Made by a program: the position numbers and the translations under genes. From Bacillota bacterium (GTDB lineage Bacteria; Bacillota; Clostridia; Clostridiales; Clostridiaceae), in contig JAEXLD010000084.1 of NCBI GenBank assembly GCA_023445445.1, forward strand, positions 1 to 18,495: a DNA stretch of 18,495 nucleotides, given 5' to 3'. The notes under the pieces are model-generated. The model was given only the letters and a program-made list of their open reading frames with translations. It was not told the DNA's origin and did no database searches. Shown in pieces: positions 1-5,886 of this stretch (the stretch's first letter is position 1; every line of letters starts with the position of its first letter).

Positions 1-950
1 AATTATTTGATGTAAGTAGTAGTACAGGCCTTTCTAAATCTAAAGAAGTAAGAAGTATGATAAATATAGATGAGGAAAAATGGTTAATATCTTTAAAAGG
101 AGAAAATGAATTGGAAAATAAAAATGGTGAGGTTATTTCCAATTCAGAAATTACAGGTGTTGATATAGCAAGTAAAGAAGTGATACAAGATGAACCTGTT
201 ATAGAAGAAGATAAGGATTTAATTGCAGCTAATAAAATCGCTAATGAAGCATGGAATCAAAAAAACTTTAATAAAAAGGTTAAATTAGCAAAGGAAGCAT
301 TAAGTATAAGCAATAAATGTGCAGAAGCTTATATAATTTTATCTTATGATAATTCTATAGGTAAAGAAGAGCAAAAAAACTTATCTAAAAAAGCTGTAGC
401 AATAGCTAAAGAAGTTATAGGAGAAGAAAACATTGATAAATTAATAGGTAAATATTTAGATTTAGAAATGGCTAAACCTTATTATAGTGCCAAATATAGA
501 CTAGGTAATTTATTATGGAGCTTTAATGAAAGAAATGAAGCAATAGAAGAGTTTACTGATTTATTAAGATTATGTCCTGAAGACAGACTATTAATAAGAG
601 GTGTATTACTTTCTTGGCTAATTGCTGAAGGAAAAAATAAGGAAACTGAAGAAGTATTATCAATGTTTAAAGACGATTATCTTTCAGCTACTAAATTTTC
701 AAAAGCCCTTTACTTATATAAATTAGGTAAATTAGAAGAGGCAGAAAGAGCCTTAAGAATTGCAAATGCTTCGAATCCATTTGTAGTTAATTATATAACT
801 AAGCAAAAAAGACTTCCTAAGGTTCAACCTGAATTCAAAAGTTTAGGATCAGAAGAAGAAGCAATTTATTATGTAAAAAATGCAGAAGTTGCATGGGATG
901 CTGTAAATGGAGCTAGAAACTGGGTAAAGGAAATTAAAAATAGACTTTAA
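1..950 (+). CDS. TPR-type repeat protein, 5'-truncated by window edge
   Basis: The frame is open from the first bases of the window (first whole codon at 3) to the TAA at 948-950. The first in-frame ATG (57) has no convincing Shine-Dalgarno site, so the true start is probably to the left and this is a C-terminal part. Counting from that ATG, three helix-turn-helix units are visible. One covers about residues 56-98 (AANKIANEAWNQKNF...). One covers about 142-198 (KYRLGNLLWSFNERNEAIEEF, then LLRLCPEDRLLIRGVLLSWL). One covers about 213-247 (KALYLYKLGKLEEAERALR, then NASNPFVVNYI). The spacing of small and aromatic residues and the NP/CP turn are typical of tetratricopeptide repeats, and the tail resembles the eukaryotic ST7-like TPR family that also occurs in bacteria. 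TPRs bind partner proteins; no catalytic motif or membrane segment is seen, so the protein is probably cytosolic. Its partner is unknown. Confidence 0.75.
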   Translation, partial: LFDVSSSTGLSKSKEVRSMINIDEEKWLISLKGENELENKNGEVISNSEITGVDIASKEVIQDEPVIEEDKDLIAANKIANEAWNQKNFNKKVKLAKEALSISNKCAEAYIILSYDNSIGKEEQKNLSKKAVAIAKEVIGEENIDKLIGKYLDLEMAKPYYSAKYRLGNLLWSFNERNEAIEEFTDLLRLCPEDRLLIRGVLLSWLIAEGKNKETEEVLSMFKDDYLSATKFSKALYLYKLGKLEEAERALRIANASNPFVVNYITKQKRLPKVQPEFKSLGSEEEAIYYVKNAEVAWDAVNGARNWVKEIKNRL

Positions 951-970
951 GAGATATATTAGAAGTAAAC

Positions 971-1074
971 TTTAGGTGCTATATCACAGCTAACTAATAA
1001 GTTAAAAATACTTAAATGTGTTTTTTATTTTACATGTTTAATGACTTATATTAATTTGTGACAAAGCACCTTTA
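971..1074. repeat. Long imperfect inverted repeat between convergent genes
   Basis: The outer arms are AGGTGCTATATCACA (974-988) and TGTGACAAAGCACCT (1057-1071). They pair at 13 of 15 positions. Inside them, AACTAATAAGT (992-1002) faces ACTTATATTAATT (1044-1056), and TTAAATGTGT (1012-1021) faces ACATGTTTAA (1032-1041), so almost the whole 98 bp can fold into one long hairpin. A 7-bp direct repeat CTTTAGG (970-976 and 1070-1076) overlaps both ends. The position between two gene ends suggests a bidirectional terminator, but there is no clear T-run after the outer stem. A small non-coding mobile element (MITE-like) is the alternative. Confidence 0.5.
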
Positions 1075-1082
1075 GGAATATT

Positions 1083-2099
1083 TTATTTAAAATTATTATT
1101 ATAAATATTAACTAAGTTTAAGAGAATTTTACTGTGTCCTTCTATTGTATTAATTGAAGGAGGCATATTTTCTTTATTTAGCAAATAGTCTATATTTTTA
1201 ATTTTATTATTAAAAAATAAAAGATAAAGATTTTTATAGTAATTATGAGTAAGTCCCTTAATAATTTTATTAGATAGTTCTTCCTTAGGAATAAAAGAGC
1301 TATCTAATATTTTTTTATATATAAAATAGTAAAGTAAAGAAATAGAGGTTTTTTCAACCTGTCTATAATCATATTTTTTTATTTCATCAAAATCCCTTTC
1401 TAATCCATTAAAAAAATCAATGGTAGAAGGATGTATAGTGAAAATATCTTTATTTAAGTAACTAATTAATGAATTAGTATAAAAAGAAATATTGTTTAAA
1501 AAGTTCCACAAATCATTTACATCAAAAGGAGTTATATATATATCCTTTGCAATTTCCATATGCATATCTGTTATAATTCCTTTAGTCCCATAAGAAACAA
1601 CCCCATTTCCGCAAATAGAATAATTTCTAACTACATCAAAGGCTATTCTCTTGTCTTCTTTTAAGCCAATTGCATATTTTCCATCACTATTAAAAAAATT
1701 AAAGGTAGAAAGTGAAAAGTGAATAAGAGCAACTAAAGCTAAGTAAGAATAAGAAACATTACTAACTCCTATGGAGAATAATACAATAAACATAATAAAA
1801 TCAAAAATTGGTCCTATCCAAAAGTATATTTTGAATTTTTTTAATAGCAGACTATATTCAAATTTTGAAGATAAATTAATTGAATTAAAATGCAATCTAC
1901 TAGTAACGAAATCCTTATTTAAAACAGATGCTTTAAATTTATAATTCAAATTATCTTTATATATATGAAAAGGAATAATGTAAAAGCTAGTAGGTTTAAA
2001 TTTTAGTAATAAGGAAGTTACATAATGAATAAGTTCATGAATAATTAAAAGAGAATATTCAATGATAAAAATTTTTAAAGCTATAATTAAATAACTCAT
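1083..2099 (-). CDS. M50-like (site-2-protease type) integral membrane metalloprotease
   Basis: Three hallmarks of the M50 family are present in order. Numbered from the most upstream ATG (2105), they are the zinc-binding HELIH (H23, E24, H27) inside a hydrophobic helix, a GP pair in a second hydrophobic stretch (G98-P99, WIGPIFDFIMFIVLF), and NSDG (N139-G142) after a third helix, corresponding to the NxxPxxxxDG/DG region that supplies the third zinc ligand. About 200 residues follow that look soluble, rich in Lys, Asn and aromatic residues, with no motif I recognise. The enzyme should cleave peptides within or next to the membrane. I prefer the ATG at 2099: AGGAAAG sits about 6 nt ahead of it but directly abuts the ATG at 2105. 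The gene stands alone and is transcribed against its neighbours. No peptide precursor, ABC exporter or anti-sigma factor is visible nearby, so its substrate is unknown. Confidence 0.7.
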   Translation of the reverse strand: MSYLIIALKIFIIEYSLLIIHELIHYVTSLLLKFKPTSFYIIPFHIYKDNLNYKFKASVLNKDFVTSRLHFNSINLSSKFEYSLLLKKFKIYFWIGPIFDFIMFIVLFSIGVSNVSYSYLALVALIHFSLSTFNFFNSDGKYAIGLKEDKRIAFDVVRNYSICGNGVVSYGTKGIITDMHMEIAKDIYITPFDVNDLWNFLNNISFYTNSLISYLNKDIFTIHPSTIDFFNGLERDFDEIKKYDYRQVEKTSISLLYYFIYKKILDSSFIPKEELSNKIIKGLTHNYYKNLYLLFFNNKIKNIDYLLNKENMPPSINTIEGHSKILLNLVNIYNNNFK

Positions 2100-2132
2100 A
2101 AGCATCTTTCCTATATATTAATCTTATTAATT

Positions 2133-2138
2133 AGTATA
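2133..2138 (-). promoter_or_regulatory. Candidate -10 box for the M50-like gene
   Basis: On the minus strand TATACT (plus-strand 2133-2138) lies about 35 bp upstream of the preferred start codon. No good -35 hexamer lies at 16-18 bp; the best is a poor TATCAC. It is given as a weak candidate only. Confidence 0.3.
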
Positions 2139-2200
2139 GTTAAATCATTTTAAAAAGTGATAGTTTTTGTAAAAATATTATCTTAATAAAATAGCTTTTA

Positions 2201-2209
2201 TGATATAAT
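2201..2209 (+). promoter_or_regulatory. Extended -10 promoter for the ArsC-like gene pair
   Basis: TGATATAAT is a perfect extended -10 (TG-N-TATAAT). The -35 region 17 bp upstream is poor (TCTTAA), which is tolerated in extended -10 promoters. It lies 33 bp ahead of the ATG at 2243, with AAGGAG (2231-2236) between them. Confidence 0.5.
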
Positions 2210-2242
2210 AAATAAGCAATTTTAAATGAAAAGGAGAAGAAA

Positions 2243-2581
2243 ATGAATATACAGATATTTGGCAGGAAAAAGTGCTTTGATACAAAAAAAGCGGAAAGAT
2301 ATTTTAAAGAAAGAAATATAAAATATCAATATATAGATATAGATTTAAAGGGTTTAAGTAAGGGAGAACTTAATTCTGTTAAAAAGAATATTTCAATAAA
2401 TGACCTTATTAATACAAAGGCTAAAGAATATAAAAGTTTAAATCTAGATAAAATTAGAAATTCTGAAATGAAGGAAGAAATTCTATTAAATAACCCTAAA
2501 CTATTTAATTCTCCAATTGTTAGAAATGGTAATTTATCAACCTTAGGATATAAAAAAGAAGTTTGGGATAATTGGGAATAA
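2243..2581 (+). CDS. ArsC/Spx-fold thioredoxin-like protein
   Basis: This 112-aa protein has the size and pattern of the arsenate-reductase/Spx/YffB family. An N-terminal beta strand leads into a cysteine loop (MNIQIFGRKKCFDT, C11), followed by a helix (KKAERYFKERNIKYQYIDID), a central helical insert, and the cis-proline segment SPIVRNGNLSTLGY near the C-terminus. C11 is the only cysteine and the second position of the Spx CxxC is Thr (C11-F-D-T14), so this is not an Spx redox switch. It fits the single-Cys ArsC-like/YffB group, whose members act with glutathione or another thiol, or have unknown roles. No ars operon genes are nearby, so arsenate reduction should not be assumed. AAGGAG precedes the ATG by 6 nt. 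It probably forms a transcription unit with the next gene. Confidence 0.8.
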   Translation: MNIQIFGRKKCFDTKKAERYFKERNIKYQYIDIDLKGLSKGELNSVKKNISINDLINTKAKEYKSLNLDKIRNSEMKEEILLNNPKLFNSPIVRNGNLSTLGYKKEVWDNWE

Positions 2582-2598
2582 TAAAGCAGGGTGAACTA

Positions 2599-3015
2599 AT
2601 GATTAAGATTAAAATACAAAAAGAAAAAAATGATAATTTAACTTTTAAGATTAATATTAAAGATAATGAATTAAATAAATATAAGTTTTTAAAAAGAGCC
2701 TTAATGGAGGGAAAAGAGATAAAGGGTAATTTTAATTATGAAATTCCTTTAAGATTTTTAGTTCCAATAGTAAATAATATAGGCAAGGAAAATTTAGTTA
2801 TAGATAGATATAGTAAGTTAGAATTTTTCGAGTTTTATGATGAATTTGAAGAGAAATATTATTCAAGCTTAACTGCTACACCTAAGTTTATGAAGTTATG
2901 GAGACAAGAAAAGTGTCCTAATATATTTAAGATTAAAATTAATCCAGAAACCTTAGAATTAACTAAGGAAGTAGCATTTAAAAAAGTAAATATTAAATTT
3001 GAAGCCATATTATAA
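2599..3015 (+). CDS. Hypothetical protein, 138 aa
   Basis: I do not recognise this family. An in-frame TTG at 2572 would overlap the previous gene, but the ATG at 2599 has AGGGTGA just ahead of it and gives a normal 17-bp gap, so I use it. The protein is rich in Lys, Glu, Ile and Phe, with an alternating beta-like N-terminus (MIKIKIQKEKNDNLTFKIN). An aromatic/acidic patch follows in the middle (EFFEFYDEFEEKYY), then KFMKLWRQEKCPN with the single cysteine. There is no signal peptide or membrane segment, so it is probably cytosolic. It ends at a perfect terminator and so is the last gene of a two-gene unit with the ArsC-like protein. That linkage is the only functional clue. Confidence 0.65.
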   Translation: MIKIKIQKEKNDNLTFKINIKDNELNKYKFLKRALMEGKEIKGNFNYEIPLRFLVPIVNNIGKENLVIDRYSKLEFFEFYDEFEEKYYSSLTATPKFMKLWRQEKCPNIFKIKINPETLELTKEVAFKKVNIKFEAIL

Positions 3016-3049
3016 AAAGAATCAAAGTAAAATACTTTGATTCTTTTTT
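3014..3049 (+). terminator. Rho-independent terminator, 16-bp perfect stem
   Basis: The arm AAAAAGAATCAAAGTA (3014-3029) is the exact reverse complement of TACTTTGATTCTTTTT (3033-3048), with an AAA loop. The stem begins on the stop codon of the preceding gene. The A-run on the left and T-run on the right would allow termination in both directions. Confidence 0.9.
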
Positions 3050-3056
3050 ATAATTA

Positions 3057-3167
3057 ATGAAGGAGATGAATTTATATGGATTAGCTAAAAAGCTAATAGC
3101 TAATATAGTATATGAGAAAAAAACAAATGGTGATACTAAATTTTGTGACTTTATACAATTAAAATAA
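3057..3167 (+). CDS. Possible 36-aa small ORF
   Basis: An ATG at 3057, with an in-frame ATG at 3066, opens a 36-codon frame (MKEMNLYGLAKKLIANIVYE..., ending DFIQLK). AAGGAG (3060-3065) directly abuts the second ATG, which is too close for good initiation. A third ATG at 3076 is well placed but runs into a stop after one codon. It lies alone between a terminator and the debranching-enzyme gene. It may be a real microprotein, a decayed gene, or chance in AT-rich DNA. Confidence 0.15.
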   Translation: MKEMNLYGLAKKLIANIVYEKKTNGDTKFCDFIQLK

Positions 3168-3169
3168 TA

Positions 3170-3187
3170 TATAATTCATTGTATAAT
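3170..3187 (+). promoter_or_regulatory. Candidate -10 boxes for the debranching-enzyme gene
   Basis: Two perfect TATAAT hexamers (3170-3175 and 3182-3187) lie 36-53 bp ahead of the ATG at 3223. Neither has a strong -35 at 16-18 bp, so the choice between them is open. The preceding gene ends at a strong terminator, so a promoter is required in this gap. Confidence 0.35.
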
Positions 3188-3222
3188 GAAGCTATTAACT
3201 ATAAGAAAAGGGAGAGGAAAAT

Positions 3223-5229
3223 ATGGACAAAATATACAATTACGGTAGAAGAGACTTTAAAACAATAGAGGAAGGAAATGAATTAAGTTTTCTTATTGGA
3301 AATGGAATAGGGGGATTCTCTAACTCAACAGTAGCCGGGGGAAGTGCAATACTCCATCATGGATACTTAGTAGCAGCTTTAAATCCACCTGTAAATAGAT
3401 ATTTAATACTTACAAGAACTCAAGAGGAAATAAGTATAAATAATAGAAATTATGATTTAGCTTCTCAAAACTATATAAATACTTCAAAAAATGGTCATAA
3501 ATATTTAGAAAGATTTACCTTTGATTCTATTCCTGAATATAACTATAGAGTTGAAGATGTAAGTATTAAAAAGACTATATCTATGGATTATGGTCATAAT
3601 ACAGTGGCTGTATGCTATGAAATAGAAAATGGCATTGAGGATATAAATTTTAAGATAGTTCCTGTATTTAATTATAGATTATCTGGAGAAGCAATTGAAA
3701 AATCTAGGTTGAAATTTACCGAAGAAATAAAAGATAATAGATTGATGTTAATTCCAGAAGAAAATAAAGATATAAAAATTATTTTTGAAACATCAGAAGG
3801 TGAATTTTATGATAGAAGATTAATTCCAATGAATATTAGTACTCCTAATTATTTATATGAAGAAAATAATTATTATAATATTGAAAATAGAACTGGATTT
3901 TTAGGTTTAGATAATCATTATACTCCATATGAAGTAAATATAAATATAAAGGCTATGGAAACTAAAAAAATGTATATTATATGCTCCATAGAAAAAGAAA
4001 TAAACAAGGATGGTTTTCAAATAGAAAAAGAATACAAGGATAGAGTAAACAAATTAATTTTACAAGCTGGATATAAAGATAATTTTGGATGCAATTTAGT
4101 TAAAGCTGCAGACCATTTTATTGTAAATAGAAATAGTACTGGACTTAAAACAATACTAGCTGGATATCCTTGGTTTACTGACTGGGGAAGAGATACAATG
4201 ATAGCCTTTGAGGGCTTAGTGTTATGTACAAAAAGATTTGAAGATGCAAGAGAAATATTAGAATCCTTTGCAAAGTATATAAGAAATGGATTAGTTCCAA
4301 ATTTATTTCCAGATGAAAATACAGAACCATTATATAATACTGTAGATGCATCTCTTTGGTATTTTCAAGCTGTTTATAAATATTTAAAATATACAGGAGA
4401 AGAGGAAGATTATAAGTTTATAGAGGAAAAAATATATGATAAATTAATTGAAATCTTTAAGGCATATTCAACTAAGACATTATTTTCAATAGGAATGGAT
4501 GAAGATGGTCTTATATTTGCAGGTTCTGGCTTTGATCAAGTAACTTGGATGGATGTTAGAGTTGGAGATTTAGTGGTAACACCAAGGCATGGAAAGCCAG
4601 TTGAAATAAACGCCCTTTGGTATAATGCATTATGTATAATTGATGAATTGAGAATTAAATTTAATAAAGAGGATTTAGGATACAGTACATTAGCTGAAAA
4701 GGTTAGAATAAACTTTGAGAAAAAGTTTTGGAATAATGAGAAAAATTCTTTATATGATGTTATAGATGAAAAGGATGATAAAATTAGACCTAATCAAATA
4801 TGGGCTGTATCCCTACCTTTTTCTATATTACCAAGAGAAAAAGAAAAGCTTGTAGTAAATACAGTATATAAGCATCTATATTCTACTTATGGATTAAGAT
4901 CATTGTCCTTTATGGATAAAGAATATAAAGAAAAATATATTGGGAAACTTATAAATAGGGATTTAGCATATCACATGGGAACAACTTGGAGTTTTTTAAT
5001 AGGACCATTTATTACAGCTTATTTAAAGGTTAATAATTATACTGAAGCTTCAAAAGCTAGAGGAAGGAAAATGTTGTCCCTCTTTGAAGATCATATGAGA
5101 GATGGGTGCATTAATGGAATTGCAGAAATATTTGATGGGGATTATCCAGCTACTAGTAGAGGCTGTTACTCACAAGCCTGGGGAGTAGGTGAGGTCTTAA
5201 GAGTTTATAATGATTTATATGAAAAATAA
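3223..5229 (+). CDS. Glycogen debranching enzyme (amylo-alpha-1,6-glucosidase, GH133 type)
   Basis: The protein should hydrolyse alpha-1,6 branch glucose in glycogen or similar glucans in the cytosol. Its 668 residues match the monofunctional archaeal/bacterial enzyme, which lacks the 4-alpha-glucanotransferase half of the eukaryotic protein. The N-terminal beta-rich domain (about 1-270) carries FLIGNGIGGFSNSTVAGG and HHGYLVAALNPPVNRYL. The C-terminal alpha/alpha-barrel domain (about 285-660) carries GYPWFTDWGRDTMIAFEG (314-331), FDQVTWMDVRVGD then VVTPRHGKPVEINALWYNAL (NALW at 463-466), and SRGCYSQAWGVGE near the end (645-657). All conserved blocks I expect are present and uninterrupted. A GGGAG/GAGG-rich Shine-Dalgarno precedes the ATG. 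No other glycogen gene is in the window, so it appears to stand alone or be cotranscribed only with the small membrane protein downstream. Confidence 0.93.
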   Translation: MDKIYNYGRRDFKTIEEGNELSFLIGNGIGGFSNSTVAGGSAILHHGYLVAALNPPVNRYLILTRTQEEISINNRNYDLASQNYINTSKNGHKYLERFTFDSIPEYNYRVEDVSIKKTISMDYGHNTVAVCYEIENGIEDINFKIVPVFNYRLSGEAIEKSRLKFTEEIKDNRLMLIPEENKDIKIIFETSEGEFYDRRLIPMNISTPNYLYEENNYYNIENRTGFLGLDNHYTPYEVNINIKAMETKKMYIICSIEKEINKDGFQIEKEYKDRVNKLILQAGYKDNFGCNLVKAADHFIVNRNSTGLKTILAGYPWFTDWGRDTMIAFEGLVLCTKRFEDAREILESFAKYIRNGLVPNLFPDENTEPLYNTVDASLWYFQAVYKYLKYTGEEEDYKFIEEKIYDKLIEIFKAYSTKTLFSIGMDEDGLIFAGSGFDQVTWMDVRVGDLVVTPRHGKPVEINALWYNALCIIDELRIKFNKEDLGYSTLAEKVRINFEKKFWNNEKNSLYDVIDEKDDKIRPNQIWAVSLPFSILPREKEKLVVNTVYKHLYSTYGLRSLSFMDKEYKEKYIGKLINRDLAYHMGTTWSFLIGPFITAYLKVNNYTEASKARGRKMLSLFEDHMRDGCINGIAEIFDGDYPATSRGCYSQAWGVGEVLRVYNDLYEK

Positions 5230-5250
5230 GTATTAATAATTATTATTTTA

Positions 5251-5259
5251 TGATATTAT
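5251..5259 (+). promoter_or_regulatory. Candidate extended -10 for the 74-aa membrane protein
   Basis: TGATATTAT (TG-N-TATTAT) lies 33 bp ahead of the ATG at 5292, just after the debranching-enzyme stop. The -35 region is not convincing. No terminator separates the two genes, so readthrough is also possible. Confidence 0.3.
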
Positions 5260-5291
5260 GTTTCTAAATAACAAAATGAAAGGATAGGACA

Positions 5292-5516
5292 ATGAAAAAG
5301 TTAATGAATTTATCTAATATTATTTTTATTGCAGCTATATGTACATTTGTATATGGCCTATATAAAATATACACTATTAGACAAGTATTACCTCCAGGAG
5401 TATGTCCAGTTGATAGCAATAGACCTATATTATTTATAGGAATTTTTCTTATGTTATTATCCATACTAATATCTTATTTTGAAGATAAGTTACAAAATAA
5501 GAAAACCTTAAGTTAA
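5292..5516 (+). CDS. Small two-helix membrane protein, unknown function
   Basis: This 74-aa protein has two hydrophobic segments, about residues 8-27 (SNIIFIAAICTFVYGLYKIY) and about 45-63 (PILFIGIFLMLLSILISYF). They are joined by a short polar loop, RQVLPPGVCPVDSNR, with a single cysteine. Positive residues at the N-terminus and after helix 2 (KLQNKK) suggest both ends face the cytoplasm and the loop faces outside. AAAGGATAGG precedes the ATG. The reverse strand also has an open frame here (5264-5464), but it has the look of an antisense shadow. I do not know a function; the Pro-Gly-Cys-Pro loop is the feature most likely to be conserved. It lies next to the debranching enzyme with no obvious link. 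Confidence 0.6.
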   Translation: MKKLMNLSNIIFIAAICTFVYGLYKIYTIRQVLPPGVCPVDSNRPILFIGIFLMLLSILISYFEDKLQNKKTLS

Positions 5517-5529
5517 TATAGGTATTTTA

Positions 5530-5562
5530 GTATCAAAATGATAATTTTTATTGATATGATAC
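5530..5562. promoter_or_regulatory. Candidate upstream activator site (TATCA-N3-TGATA)
   Basis: A 13-bp palindrome, TATCAAAATGATA (5531-5543), is followed by TTGATATGATAC (5551-5562). The latter repeats TGATA twice and also pairs with GTATCA at 5530-5535. The palindrome centre is about 143 bp upstream of the -24 GG of the permease promoter, a usual distance for an enhancer bound by a sigma-54 activator. The assignment rests on symmetry and position only. Confidence 0.35.
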
Positions 5563-5659
5563 AAAATATAATTAATAGCTTATTATGTAATTAGATTAGT
5601 ATTATTATAATTTAATATTATTATACTTATATTACTTTAAATACTAAGAAAATTTATAG

Positions 5660-5726
5660 AAAAAAGTCTTTAATGTTTTGGCACATTTATTGCTTAGATA
5701 ATAAATGAAACATTAAAGGCTTTTTT
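5660..5726. terminator. Long inverted repeat / bidirectional terminator enclosing the sigma-54 promoter
   Basis: The outer arms are AAAAAAGTCTTTAATGTTT (5660-5678) and AAACATTAAAGGCTTTTTT (5708-5726). They match at 18 of 19 positions, the exception being a G.U wobble in RNA. The inner arms CATTTATT (5684-5691) and AATAAATG (5700-5707) pair perfectly and continue the right side without a gap. TGGCA (5679-5683) is the only bulge and GCTTAGAT the loop. The A-run before and T-run after give it terminator form on both strands. It would stop transcripts coming from the small membrane-protein gene. A transcript from the enclosed promoter would carry only the right half and would not form it. Confidence 0.8.
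5679..5694 (+). promoter_or_regulatory. Sigma-54 (-24/-12) promoter of the permease gene
   Basis: TGGCACATTTATTGCT matches the RpoN consensus TGGCAC-N5-TTGC exactly, with GG (5680-5681) and GC (5692-5693) separated by 10 bp. Transcription would start near 5705, about 180 nt ahead of the permease ATG. A locus encoding two sigma-54 activators and a near-identical second promoter at 7357 make a chance match unlikely. Confidence 0.85.
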
Positions 5727-5790
5727 AGTTTTAAAAATAAATACATATAGCTATGTGAAAGTTTAATATTATTCATTAAAAAGAGTTGCG

Positions 5791-5824
5791 TTATCAATTT
5801 GAGAAAACATTTTCAATTTGATAA
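5791..5824. repeat. Paired TCAATTTGA repeats forming a leader hairpin
   Basis: Two copies of TCAATTTGA (5794-5802 and 5813-5821), each itself a palindrome around the central T, lie 19 bp apart, about two helical turns. The flanks extend this into an inverted repeat, TTATCAA (5791-5797) with TTGATAA (5818-5824), and an inner TTGAGAAAA/TTTTCAA stem with one bulge. It lies downstream of the sigma-54 start and upstream of the permease Shine-Dalgarno. It could be an operator or activator site at DNA level, or an RNA hairpin in the leader. Confidence 0.5.
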
Positions 5825-5886
5825 TAGTATAATTATTAAATTATGTATTAATAAAATTTATATTATATGAGGAGGAGTATATTTTT

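Larger units (their letters stand above)
5517..5886 (+). other. 370-bp regulatory intergenic region upstream of the permease
   Basis: There is no coding potential here. From left to right it holds a TATCA/TGATA inverted-repeat cluster (5530-5562), an extremely AT-rich stretch (about 5563-5659), a long inverted repeat (5660-5726) enclosing a sigma-54 promoter, and a roughly 165-nt leader. The leader contains a second inverted/direct repeat (5791-5824) and the Shine-Dalgarno GGAGGAG. A TATAAT at 5828-5833 could be a sigma-A -10 box but has no acceptable -35. I looked for the conserved core of a purine riboswitch in the leader and did not find it. Confidence 0.75.

Noticed and set aside
2572..2598. 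TTG start at 2572 for the 138-aa hypothetical gene
   Set aside because: It overlaps the upstream gene without a well-placed Shine-Dalgarno, while the ATG at 2599 has AGGGTGA at proper distance.
5727..5886. Purine riboswitch in the permease leader
   Set aside because: I looked for the conserved three-way-junction core of the guanine/adenine riboswitch and did not find it. The leader only has simple hairpins.
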